From the NCBI GenBank assembly GCA_022113835.1, contig JAILWY010000010.1, forward strand, positions 769,501 through 833,500: 64,000 nt of DNA, read 5' to 3'. Source of the stretch: Atopsyche davidsoni. Its lineage: Eukaryota > Arthropoda > Insecta > Trichoptera > Hydrobiosidae. Below are positions 34,130 through 45,539 of the stretch, piece after piece; position 1 is the stretch's first letter, and every line of letters starts with the position of its first letter. The translations under genes were made by a program, and so were the position numbers. The notes under the pieces are model-generated. The model was not told the DNA's origin. It did no database searches and saw only the letters and a list, made by a program, of their open reading frames with translations.

Positions 34130-34450
34130 CTCGAGTTATACTCGGCGCGGTGCTGGGGAACTTAATTGAGTTAGCATAAGAATAGTCCAAGAAGCCAGAT
34201 CAGAGAGCGCGCCGGCAACAGGAACCGTTAATGAGGAAAAATTTGGAGCATTCATTCTTACATCAACAATAAAATTTCTAGCCAAGCATCCGACCGCGTC
34301 GATAATTACGCCATTACAGCTGGCAACAAAGTAAAGCAACGTAGCTCGAATAAAAACTTCGGAAGAGTTCGGCAAAGTTCGGAGGACCCTGCCCACTCCA
34401 GGCCGAAGGGTAAACCGGTGCCAGCCAGACAAGATATCCAAGGGTTATCT
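34130..34450. promoter_or_regulatory. GC-rich island
   Basis: A CpG-bearing 320 bp block includes GTCGATAATTACGCCATTAC with two homeodomain-compatible cores. A 101-codon minus-strand frame covers it but shows no domain, so noncoding conservation is the likelier explanation. Confidence 0.35.
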
Positions 34451-34459
34451 GTTTTAATC

Positions 34460-35025
34460 CCACACGGCCGTGTTGATTTTAATTATATTTAAAGATTAGT
34501 AAAACCCATTTAATCGTTTTGTATTTATTCTTTATCATTCGCAACCAAATACGAATAAAACTGTATTAAACATTGCTGGCTGTACCTTTTTGGTATTTAA
34601 TTATGAAACGAAACCTTAATTACTATTTTTCCTCCAATAGAGTAAAGACAATCTAGACATGCTTCTAGTGTAGGTTTAACCTTTTTAGGCACTGAGCACA
34701 AGGAATGTTATATTTAATTTATTTTTATTTAGAAAGGTCATAATATAGTATTGTATACGTTTTTGTCTAGATATATTTAAGTTGAAAATCTTGTGTAAAT
34801 ATTTATTTTCAAAACAAAACCGCAAAAAAAAATTGTTTGGCAAAGCGATCCATGTGAGATTTAGTGCATGCTCAATATCAAACTGACCGATGATAAATTT
34901 TTTTTTATAATGTGTAAAAATAAAAAAAAAAAACGTGATTTGACCTAGTTAGTAAAATTCTGTTTTGATAATTAACAAATGTTTAAATTACTCCCGTCAC
35001 TGATAGTATAATACCTTTAAAGTTA
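34460..35025. other. AT-rich region, nothing recognised
   Basis: No structure was recognised. Confidence 0.5.
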
Positions 35026-35029
35026 TCTT

Positions 35030-35245
35030 GAGAATCGAAGACCCGGTAGTGTCTGTTCGAGTGCGGCTCGCGAAGGGTGGAGGGAAGAACCATTTAATAT
35101 AAAAAGCCTTCCCCGAAACCGCTTTGTAGGAATTTATTAGCGAGGGCGAGTCAGTCAAATTTACGCGGTCCGTTAAATCTATAACGTAAGGAACTCCAGA
35201 ATGAGCCGTCCGCCCGTTGATCGTGACGGTCTGAATTGATACGGA
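35030..35245. promoter_or_regulatory. GC-rich island
   Basis: A CpG-bearing block with several near-palindromic segments and no frame of note, bordered by TTTAATTAAAATAATTA. Confidence 0.3.
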
Positions 35246-35249
35246 CTTA

Positions 35250-38200
35250 GCTGTAATTTAAGCGACTAAGGTATTTAATTAAAATAATTACATCGTTATA
35301 CTGGACGCTCTCTTTTATTCAAGAAGAATAGCGATCGCAAACAAAAACGCCGAATGACGTAAGAATTCTCCTTTTGTTTGCTTGTCGCTACTGATGTAAG
35401 ACGAATATAATTTTTCATCATTGGTGTAGACTGTAGAAACGAATCCTGCCTGAGAATGCCAACTAAATACACTGAAAAACCAGTATTGTATAAAAAACAT
35501 TGAAAATATCAATAAACATTATTGTGGAACTCCAATACCCTAACCACCCTAAGGTAAGAATAGTACATCAATTCATTGTCTTCAGGTTTCAACTTTAAAG
35601 AAAAAACACTTTAAATTTAAAAATATTTTATTTCATCAAAATTATGAAATGTCTAGAAAAAAAAATAAAAACACATTCTTAGGCGTTCTTTGATTTACGT
35701 TTCTATAAATTAACAAATTCTTCGGTCTACTTGATACGCCTATTTACCTGCTTATTTTATATGTTTTAATTATCTGATTAGAGTGTATTTTTAGTCTGTG
35801 TTTGAGTTTTACTTATTTTTAACAACAGTGTAAAAAATAAATAAAAATAATTAGTACACATCAGAAATTACAGATATTATCAATAGATCTATTATATTAA
35901 AAATATTACATTTTAAATTAAAAATTATTTTAAAAAACGTAAGCTATATGTTATCCAAAGTGAATGATGTTGAACAATGTTGAACGTCACGTGTATAATT
36001 AACAACGCAAGAAAGAAAAAAACTTCCTTATGCAGAATTTAATCAACGTTGGAAAATATAAGCTACAAAATCTAGAGCAAAGATTCCCAAACTTTAATGA
36101 CAGTCACTCGCATTACAAGTACATTTTACTTCCTTTCCTATTATAATTGTTTCACTCGTAGAATCAAACAATATTTTAGAATAAATACCAAGAAGCGATA
36201 TTTGAATTCGTTCGCCGTTAATATTTAAAAAAAATTATGTACCGATTAAAATAAAACATTAGTTAAAAATCAAGTGAGTAAAAAGTCACACACTGAGTTT
36301 TTGTATTTTTAAAGAAATATTTTTATTAAAAGTAAAACACTCAAAATAGTTGTGAGCTGTTTATTTAGACATTAAAACAATTGAGATTTAAACTATCATA
36401 ATACCATTAAATTAGCCAATCCATCACACATCTCTTGAAAGTCTTCAGCGGTTACTTTGAGAACCTATGATCTAGAAGAAAAGCACTCGGGTTAAAAAAT
36501 GAAACACTCCTACTTGTTTTTTCACTACGAATTCCAATTACAAAGGAAAGCAACAGCGAAAGTCTTCAGGAGGCCATACACCGATGGTGATTCGGTCTCG
36601 TCTCTCTTGCTGCCATTAATATTCTTGCATGCAAAGGCTGTATCGCGATGTGAAAACCTGAATTTATTATTTATTACCAAAAAAAAAAAATTGTGATGTT
36701 AAAATAATATGCATAGTTGATAACCATGCAAATAGGTAATTGAATAATAAATCATTACCTATTATCAAATTTGCAAGTTTAATTTAAATTAAGTTCAAAT
36801 TTTCGTTAAAATTTATGAACAATTTATTTTGTCAGGCAAAAAATAAATATTGAATAGAATTATATTGGTTTTGTTTATTTTAAAACAAAGAGCAGGTTGA
36901 AACGACTATTGGTAAATAATGAAATAATTATTTTAAATATATCACATTGTATACAATTATATTGTTAATAGTTTTTGTGTTTTGTTTAAAGATCCACACT
37001 ATTATTTGTGTATTTAACGTCAATTGAAATTATTGCCATAAATATTTTTATCGATATAGGGTTAGCTTAGACATGTGTTCATGACTTTCCGAGAGAATTT
37101 AGAAGCAAAAAGATATATTCATCTCAGTATAAAGAAATTAATATTTCTACGATAATCAAACGAAAGCTCATAATAACATCTAGAAAAGTATTGTTATTAT
37201 AAGATACGTTAACATGAACAAATACAAATAAGACTAAAAAATGCTGTATTTTTATTAAAATAATAGTTGAAATGTTTTATTATCTATAGGATTTTAAAGA
37301 CATTCAATCTAGTTTCATTATATTTTTAATTGGCTTCAATTTTTGATTAAAAGTGCAAATTTTCTATTGACTCAAAAGTTATAGTAAATTATATTTTGAA
37401 ATATTTATAAAAGATTTTTAATTTCTGGTTGTTTTATAATGTATTATACATTTATGTTTTAGAATTCTCTTATTGTTTTAAGCAAATCTGCTTAAAAATT
37501 ACATTAAAGTTGAGTAAAAATGGTAAATTAAACTTCTCATATTTTAAACGAGGCAGTGAGAGGTTTGGAAGCAAACGAGCTCTAAATCTCGCAGGCAAAA
37601 AACTCAACAGTAATGTTTAAATTGAAATTAGCAAGTACCTTAAAATATTTTTTCTATATTTTATAAATTTAAATTCACATTAAAATACAATAAATCAATT
37701 CAGGTAAGATGCACAGTATTTTCTCACAAGATAGCTCCAAACAGAAATTATTGTTATGAAAAAAATAATTCCGTGAATTGTATGGTCGGTTTGCATGGAT
37801 CGCGGCGAAGTCTTACCCCTTAAGTAGAAATGATAAATAACTCACCTTTTCGTATCCGCGTTTCATCGCGTTTATACTAATTGCTAGCAACTTAAATTAC
37901 TGCTCCTTCGCACACGAACTCCTCAGTGTTAATATTCCTTCCACTTGTTCCGAAAGGGGAGAAAACACCCCTCTAGTATTCGGGGTTGTTTCTGTGAGTT
38001 TTGAAGATATATCGCTCGGCTAGTTTGGGGGGTGGTTTGTCTGTCGATTTGTGAATCAGACGATAAAACTTTGTGTCAAAAAATCACTAAATTTGTAGCT
38101 TAAATTGGCTAAAAACTTAAAAAATAGCTTGGAATTTTTCTCACAAATGAAGTACACGTAAGCATAAATTATCAGTAAATGGTAGATAAACAATTGGGAC

Positions 38201-38450
38201 TGACTCTGGGATCATGCATTTTTCATTTTATTTACTTTTAAGTTTATAGTATAGTACTTATTAATTTATAATAGAAGAGCAAAAATTGTAAATCTTAAAA
38301 AAATGTAAGTGTATATATAAAAAAAACTTCACCGCGATGCGCCATTTTGTGTCCCTGGTTAAAGTTACCGTACTGCAAGAAAACAACTCATATATTTTAA
38401 TAAATATTATTCTCGACGCCACTGAAAATACCATCCCTTTTAATTTTATG
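35250..38450. other. AT-rich region, two small GC patches
   Basis: A short hairpin AATAGGTAAT...ATTACCTATT sits at about 36731-36765. A GC-richer patch lies at about 37850-38040. No gene was recognised. Confidence 0.5.
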
Positions 38451-38454
38451 ATAA

Positions 38455-38640
38455 AAGCAGGTGACGTCATGCACCCCCTTCCGCGCCACATTATGTAACT
38501 ACCCCCGTTGTTCCGCCGAGTTTTCTTATTGTCCTGCGGTATGTTCTCTGGTACCCGACCCAGAGTGTCGGTGCATTATGAACCTGTCTCGAATAAACCA
38601 CGGAAGAGACATTGATGCATATTATATTCAACCCGCGAGG
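38455..38640. promoter_or_regulatory. GC-richer island with TGACGTCA
   Basis: It contains GGTGACGTCATGC, a full CRE palindrome, in a GC-richer block. A 119-codon plus frame covers it without recognisable domains. Confidence 0.3.
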
Positions 38641-38649
38641 AAATGTAAT

Positions 38650-39240
38650 GCCCTTTTAAATTATTTATATGTTTATTTTATGTTCTTCAAAAACCTTCCT
38701 ATTGTCCTACCTTTCAGGATTCAAAAGTCGGGACTATTATTTTATTGTGAACATGTAAGGTTTGGTCGTGGTGTTTCTAAACTAATTCTGTTTTTTTTTT
38801 ACGCATTCTTGAAAATATAACATTTATAATATAAATTATATAATTATGGTTTTACAATTGATGACCTATTTAAAACAGTAGTGAGGTGTTGGAACTTATT
38901 ATTTTCTATTGTATTTTATATATTAATAAATGGATTTTTTATTTTGATGTACATTATAGTTTTCATGTGAAATCCATGCACTCAATTTCATGTTTTTTTG
39001 ATAAATATTTAAGTTTTCACTTGTATTTATTATCATCAATTTATCACAAAATCAAACATAAGCGTGTAAAAATTCTTATTATAGAAAACAATTACCGGTG
39101 ATTGGAACTACCCCAATTAATACGACTTATCGTTTTGGTATATTTACAATTTTACTAAAACCACTCGCTAAAACATAAATTCATTTTAAATAGTTACGTA
39201 AGGAGTCAAGAATAAAAAGCTACTAACAATACTTTAATTT
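38650..39240. other. AT-rich region, nothing recognised
   Basis: No structure was recognised. Confidence 0.5.
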
Positions 39241-39245
39241 TTACT

Positions 39246-39670
39246 TATATGATTAGGCACATTAGTTCATATATAGATGATGATTTAAAGAAACTCTCAG
39301 AAAAATATCATCATGATTTGTGTGGGATTTGAACCCACATCCCCTGGCTTACATGGCCGGTGTACGAACCCTTGTACTAACGAATCACTTCCATTTATCG
39401 AGAATTTTTAACAATCATACTCTACATATGAACCAATGTGCCCAGGCCAATCAATATTTGCGATGGAAGGGAAGTGATTCGTTAGTACAAGGGTTCGTAC
39501 ACCGACCATGTAAGCCAGGGGATGTGAGTTCAAATCCCACACAAATAACGATGATATTTTTCTGAGAGTTTCTTTAAATCATCTTCTATATATGAACTAA
39601 TGTGCCTAATCATATTAGTAAATATAATAAGCCCGTAATGGGTAATAAATACGCATCTGATTGACTAATC
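39246..39670. repeat. inverted dimer of tRNA-derived SINE S
   Basis: The left arm (39246-39392, minus) and right arm (39470-39617, plus) are the same SINE head to head, with a 77-bp spacer. The right head reads GTGATTCGTTAGTAC, then a CCGACCATGTAAGCC anticodon-like arm and the T-arm GTGAGTTCAAATCCCAC. GTGATTC and AAATAAC/AAATCAC form an acceptor-like stem. The tail runs through AATCATATTAGTAA to a TAATAAATACGCATCTG end shared with 40476 and 54567. The spacer itself holds a degenerate extra tail. Confidence 0.88.
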
Positions 39671-39875
39671 CATAACATAGATATAATAATACTTTTCTCA
39701 AGTAATTTATGGAACATGAAGGTGCCACACAACCATGTTAGCAAAAATATGGAATAATGGATTTTAACTAAAAAACATTAAAATATTATTCCTCCAAGTA
39801 CTTCAAATTCAAAGATATTGAATAAATAATTTTTTTTTGTATTATTTAGTATCAATTGTGTTTTTTTTTTTACAG

Positions 39876-39971
39876 ATATGTGACAGTGTGATTGATCCTG
39901 AAACCGCGAGCGCACTGCGGCCTGCGCCTGTAGAGCAAAGCCACATCCCTATCTGTAAACTTCAAAACTGT
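39876..39971 (+). CDS. candidate internal exon, cysteine-rich (TSP1-like?)
   Basis: A long poly-T tract ending TTTTTTACAG (to 39875) is the strongest acceptor in the window. The open frame after it reads ICDSVIDPETASALRPAPVE, then a CKLQNC ending. The RPAPVE...C...C pattern recalls the end of thrombospondin type 1 repeats in ADAMTS-like proteins, but one expected cysteine is missing. A GTAAAC donor within (39954) or extension to the stop at 40023 are alternatives. Weak call. Confidence 0.25.
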
Positions 39972-40475
39972 TTCACCCTTAAAGCGATTACTGGCAGCTC
40001 GAAGCTCTGGACTTTACAGATGTGACGCATTTAAATCGGCAGACTCGACGTCTACAAGAAGGCTCCAAACTTCTTATACTTGTATGGGTTGATGGCCATT
40101 GTTTTAAACCGAGCAAGTATGTTTTAGTTGAGGTGTTGCAAAACCTACTTTGGATAGTTTTTTAAAAATATTTAAGGACTAGACATGCATAAATACACAA
40201 ACTCTATGATTTATTTGACTTTCGAAATTTGACAGTGCTTATTACTGTTTGTAAGATACCTCTTTATTATTTTTTATATTTTAAGAAAATGTAGCTTTTA
40301 ATTTTTTTTTATTTCAGAATTTCTTTGTCAAATAACCTTGACAATTTGAAAATATTATTTATACTTTCATAATATATATTTACAGTTAGGAGCTCCTTGT
40401 AAACGTTTAAGTGGAGTTGTCAAAGTGATTATTTGTGGGAAGGTTGTAAGCAAAGGTTTTTTTGGGCGTGTTTTA

Positions 40476-40675
40476 GTTGGATAAATGCACCGGCCATGAA
40501 AGCTTGGGGATGTGGGTTCGAATCCCACACAAGTCACGATGATATTTTCTGAGAGTTTTCTTTAATCGTTTTCAATGTGTGAAAAAATGTGCTTAATCAC
40601 ATAAACATACTAATACCTGCATGGGTAAATAAAAACGCATTCTGATTGACATTAATCCAACTTAATATAATGTAA
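40476..40675 (+). repeat. tRNA-derived SINE, family S
   Basis: Head: ATGCACCGGCCATGAAAGC and GTGGGTTCGAATCCCAC, a perfect box B. Tail: AAGTCACGATGATATTTTC, GCTTAATCACATAAAC and a GTAAATAAAAACGCATTCTG end. This is the best single-orientation copy. Confidence 0.82.
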
Positions 40676-40679
40676 ATGT

Positions 40680-42525
40680 ATTATTAAAACAAATCCATAT
40701 TTATATATATTTTCGTAAACACTTTAATGTTTGTAAATGGGTAGCTTATATTTTTAATAATATGACAAAATTATAATGAAGATCACATTTTTTATTATCA
40801 GATTTAAAGTAAAAATAAATAGAACATTTTTTTCCGGTAAGATATTATTTTCTCCTTTAAACGACTTGTCAGTCTGTCGGACTAATTCCTCAGTTAAACA
40901 GATTAATGTCACTAACTATACTGCAGGGGACGTTATCAAGCGAAAATTACAAAGGAGACCTGTTTGAGAAGTAACTTTGCATTCGTTGGCGTCTTCTTTG
41001 AGCTATTACCTTCTGGGGGGAAAGGAAAAACGCAGAAAATTATCTTATTAAAAATTATACAAACAGATGAAATTTATTAACAAAAAATATTTATAAACCA
41101 TTTTATTTATAATTGAAATTTGTTTTGTTATATTACATTGTAAAGTCTTAGACCTAGTGGTATATGTATAAAAAAAATGATGGCATAACGCAGAGATTTG
41201 TACTAAAAATTGATTCCTGTTAGAGATAATGAGTATTTAATAAATTAAATTCTGAATTATCTATAAAATATTAAAATATTAGTGACTTTTCGAAATCTTA
41301 GTTTTTATTTTTTGTAATGTCATCTAGTAAAAATTTGAGCTGTAAAAACCCTAAGTTAAACTAACAAAAAACTAACGGAGTAAATTTTAATATCGCTCGT
41401 GAAATCTACAGAATTGGTCTCATTGTTTCAGCGTGAAGTTCAAACGGTCAATAATTATGAAGTCAAAAAGCAGAGCGGGGAAGTTCTACTAGTAAAACGA
41501 ACCTGACTTTAGTTTGACTTACAAAATAATTGCACATTTGCTAATTTCCAGGGGGTGGTATAAGTCATGAGAATTACTACGGAACTTTTTGTTTTTATTT
41601 GTCAGAAACTTCTCTTTGGTTCATTTACGAAGATTCGTCTCTTTACCATATTAAAAAAATGCTATAACGATGGTAGAGTGTATATCTTAGCTATTATATC
41701 ATGTAGTGGCATAGGTAAAATTTAAAAAAACTTTAAAATACAAAGCCGTGTAGACATAATATACATAAGTGGAAAATGTGTAAATTTCTTTGAACTTTTA
41801 TATTGATGGTTTGCCCACTTTTCCATTCTTATGTCTTGTTTATATACATTGAAAAAAGTTATTCGTTCAAAAAGTAATAGATTCATGATTCATAATAAAC
41901 ATATAAAACACACAGAAGGTTTTTTTTAAATTTACAAATTGACTTTTATTTAAAACATTCTATCTCAGAATCAAGAATATGATAGAAGTGTTACTGCAAT
42001 TGCTTGAGATCGCGTTTAACAGGTTTTTTAAAATTTCTTCTAGCATACCTTTATCTTTATACCCTAGTAGAAGAAGGTTGAACTCTGTGAAACTTCTTAT
42101 TTCTTGTCAGTGGCGTGCTCAAAAAAGGTCCGTTCTGGGCGGCATATATATTTGAGTAGCATAAAAAAATATTTTTGTCGAAGTTACATTAGAATTAATC
42201 ATGCAATAATATTGTAATCAATAAAATCAATGATCATAATAATAATACAAGTCAACAAACTGGGCGCTAAACATTTATTTTTGTAAAAAATGGGATAAGG
42301 GTGGAAAATTAAAAACCACATACATACACATCTGAATTTTGCTTTTATTAACAAATAAATAGGTATTATTTAAAAGAAAAACTGCCGATAAGAAAGAGCA
42401 AAACCATTATATAATAGGATTATTAGCATGAATTAACATCAAGTTTTGAATACTTAACTTAAATATGCATATGAAAATGACCGCAAAGCTGTATTTAAAA
42501 TACCTATAGCTCCTTCAGCGCAATT
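40680..42525. other. AT-rich region, one hAT-like end
   Basis: CAGTGGCGTGCTC at 42109 resembles the hAT-like terminus at 31616. Nothing else was recognised. Confidence 0.5.
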
Positions 42526-42529
42526 AACC

Positions 42530-42930
42530 TCATTTTTAAATCCCGTGTTTCAGCGGGTATACGCTTTCAGATTAGGTGCAGCTTTCATATCTCCGCCTTA
42601 CTTTCCGGCAAAGACGAGTTTCTCTATGCTTTAATGTATGCAAACAATATGGTAATAGCGTCGTTAGGTGCACTTTGCAATACGACTTTAACCACGAAAT
42701 CTTATAAGATTCTTATTGCTTATAATCTTGCTGCTGCAGCAATTCGCGAGGGCCGAACGAAAAGTTGCGGCCCTCCCGGCCCACGAGTAAAAATGTTCAA
42801 AACTTGATTTAATAAGCAAAAAACTTGGCGCACATAACAATCAGAAAAGACGAGCTTCGCCCGAGCTCCTCGAGTTATGGATTGATTTTAATATTACCGA
42901 AGACCCCGCACAGCCGAGCATTACGCGGGG
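42530..42930. promoter_or_regulatory. GC-richer island
   Basis: A CpG-bearing stretch includes CTGCTGCAGCAATTCGCG and GCGGCCCTCCCGGCCC; no coding frame was recognised. Inferred noncoding element. Confidence 0.3.
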
Positions 42931-43046
42931 AAGTTTTAAATTTGATTTTTTTATGAAAAATGAACCAAAAGTGACCACGTCAAAATATTAAGATATGAGG
43001 TTTTTAAAATACTTGTGCAGCGATAAATTTTCAAAGATATAATTCC

Positions 43047-43050
<4 letters not shown>

Positions 43051-43077
<27 letters not shown>
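43051..43077. repeat. (AT)n microsatellite
   Basis: About 13 uninterrupted AT units. Confidence 0.95.
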
Positions 43078-43081
<4 letters not shown>

Positions 43082-43283
43082 AATGGTAAAGTTATCTGTG
43101 TGAGTAACAAATAGGAAAGCGATAAATTCAAGGCAACTGATCTCTGTACAGTTTTGTCGTCTTCCGCATTTTCTACATAGGCAACATAAATCATTTCATA
43201 TTTATTCAATTTTATACTTGAGTTCAATCACATCACATTTAGTCATAAAGGTAAACTTTATTTTATTATATCATTTTTAATTC

Positions 43284-43289
<6 letters not shown>

Positions 43290-43355
<66 letters not shown>
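43290..43355. repeat. (AT)n microsatellite
   Basis: About 33 uninterrupted AT units, the second longest in the window. Confidence 0.97.
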
Positions 43356-43359
<4 letters not shown>

Positions 43360-45440
43360 GGGGTGTTTTTCAGAGCATTGTTAAACTTTCATGTTAAGTT
43401 TCTCATCGTCTTCCCAAAATCAAGCATTTTGCTGGGAATGAAAAAAAAAACACAGCAATATGGCAAGTCCCGAATGCCCTGAGTTATGAAGCTCTATTAA
43501 AAAGTTATGAATAGCGTGGTAAATTATTTTACTTCGGAGCCTTGGCACATTATGAAGTTAATTTAGCTATCAAAATTTCTTGGCCAAGAAAATAAATGAG
43601 CTACGAACCCGGGAAACCGATAATTAATACTGAAATAGTTCCCGATTCAGGCTGCTAGTTCGCTACACCAATATCGAGCTTTGCAGAACTGCAGGGCGTT
43701 AGCTGTGGCACTTCATATTTTAATTTGACTGAAAATATTTTTAATTACATCGGAAATTTTTGAATGGATAGCATCCAAGACCAGAGAGATGAAAAATTCT
43801 TTGAAAAAATATCCATAAGACGTATCTGTTTAGAGATGTGATAGACTTCTCGTCTGAATCTTTAACGCGTCATGTAGCCTCAATTTTCAACATTTGCCAA
43901 TTTATAAAAAAAAGAATATCTTATGGCAAAAAACTTTGGTTAATTTAAACCATATTTATTCTGAATTTTTTTATCCCGCTTAAATTGAAAGCCTGCTCCT
44001 CATCTTTATTAAGTAACTGCAATAACCACTAAGGTACAGGGTAGCGATTGCATTTCTGCGCTTTCCCATTCTTGTTTTGTTTTTGTAAGCTTGAACTTCT
44101 GTACTTTGCTTTGTAGTTTGAAGCTTTCGAATGAATTTTGCATTTTGAGTTTGCGTTTGGCATTTGTACGCTGCCGTGTGCATCGGTAAAAGCTTTCTTT
44201 TGAAATGTCACGAGAGAGTTTTCGATTTAAGTGGCGTGCCTGATAAATATATGCGGTGAGCTTTTCAAATAAAATTCCTGTAAAAGGCTGATAAGACAAA
44301 TTTCATTTCATGTTGATAAAAACCACACTTTTTCAAGATATGATTTACAATGTATAACTGACTAGCAGGTATTAAATACGCTCTAAAATTTATCATTATC
44401 ATGACATATTGAGTAACATTAGTTGAATCATTAAATTATTAGACTTTTTACTGTTGATTTGTATATTTTTATCTGAAATATTAATTATAAAATAGTGCCT
44501 TAAATATTTGCTTGATTTAGTAAATAATGTAATATGTGTTAAAGCATTTAATTTTAAAGTCTAAATCGAGACCATACTACTCAACAATATATATTATAAA
44601 ACACTTATTAAATCTGCATTTCCTAACCAAACAAAATTTCTGAGTATTTAGTGTTTTTAGGGTATCATTTCACTCGCGAAAGAATGAGAAAAAGAATTGA
44701 GAGATTTTATCATAAAACATATAGCGGCCCAGAGCTCTTTCCAATTGAAATACAGAGCCGCTGTAATTAAGTAACATTTGAACAGCTTTACGCAAGCACG
44801 AAATATATGATCTTATTTTTTAAGATTAATATCAAATCTAAAATATATATCCTAACTAACCGTGAATTTTTTTATAAAATAATAAATATTTCGATGTTTT
44901 GTGTGTGATAAGTTAAGTGTAAATTGTATTTTTATATTATATTTATTTATAATTTCCACTCATATATATAATACATAACATATTATTTCATAAAATAACG
45001 TTTGTAAAACTAACAGTTAGTACAACCATCTGTAAGTAAATTCTTATGTTTGTACAACCATACGTTATTTACATGAATTCTCCTTTAGGCAATAACTTCG
45101 TTCGTGAATCTTCTTAAATGCACTCTTCTCTTTTCCAAAAAGATTTGCAATTTTAGAAATGCATTTTTCAAAGAGCTTTTCATATATTCCAATAAATATA
45201 AACAGGTAATATTTCCATTGGGTTTTAATCGAATGCAGGTGAAAGCATCAGCCAATCTTTAAATTCTCAACCTATGTTGTGAATTTTATAGATTGCCTGC
45301 AAAAATATCGATACAAGTTTATAGTTGTCTTGATCTTTTTGAGTGAAAACAATTGTGAAATTAAAATATATGTAGATATTTTTTCATCACCAATTTTTAT
45401 TATTTTTTGGTATTTCCTATCTTTTGGTGAAGAAAAACCT
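43360..45440. other. AT-rich region, nothing recognised
   Basis: Minus-strand frames at 43980-44299 overlap each other and show Lys/Gln-rich sequence without a known domain. Confidence 0.5.
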
Positions 45441-45444
45441 GGAG

Positions 45445-45535
45445 ACCCACTACACTATCCTCTCTACAAAAAACACGAAGAGATAAATTTTCAGTGAAAT
45501 AGTTACGAAACTTTTCTGCAGAGATGCGCTTGCAG
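45445..45535 (+). repeat. dispersed repeat R, 3' fragment
   Basis: ACCCACTACACTATCC and TTTTCAGTGAAATAG match the 3' half of copy 2 at 33250-33345. Confidence 0.55.
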
Positions 45536-45539
45536 AATA

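Noticed and set aside
34136..34441. 101-codon minus frame
   Set aside because: No recognisable family, no splice or start context; explained by GC-richer composition.
44009..44299. Lys/Gln-rich 96-codon minus frame
   Set aside because: Three frames overlap here and the AT-rich composition biases toward Lys; no domain.
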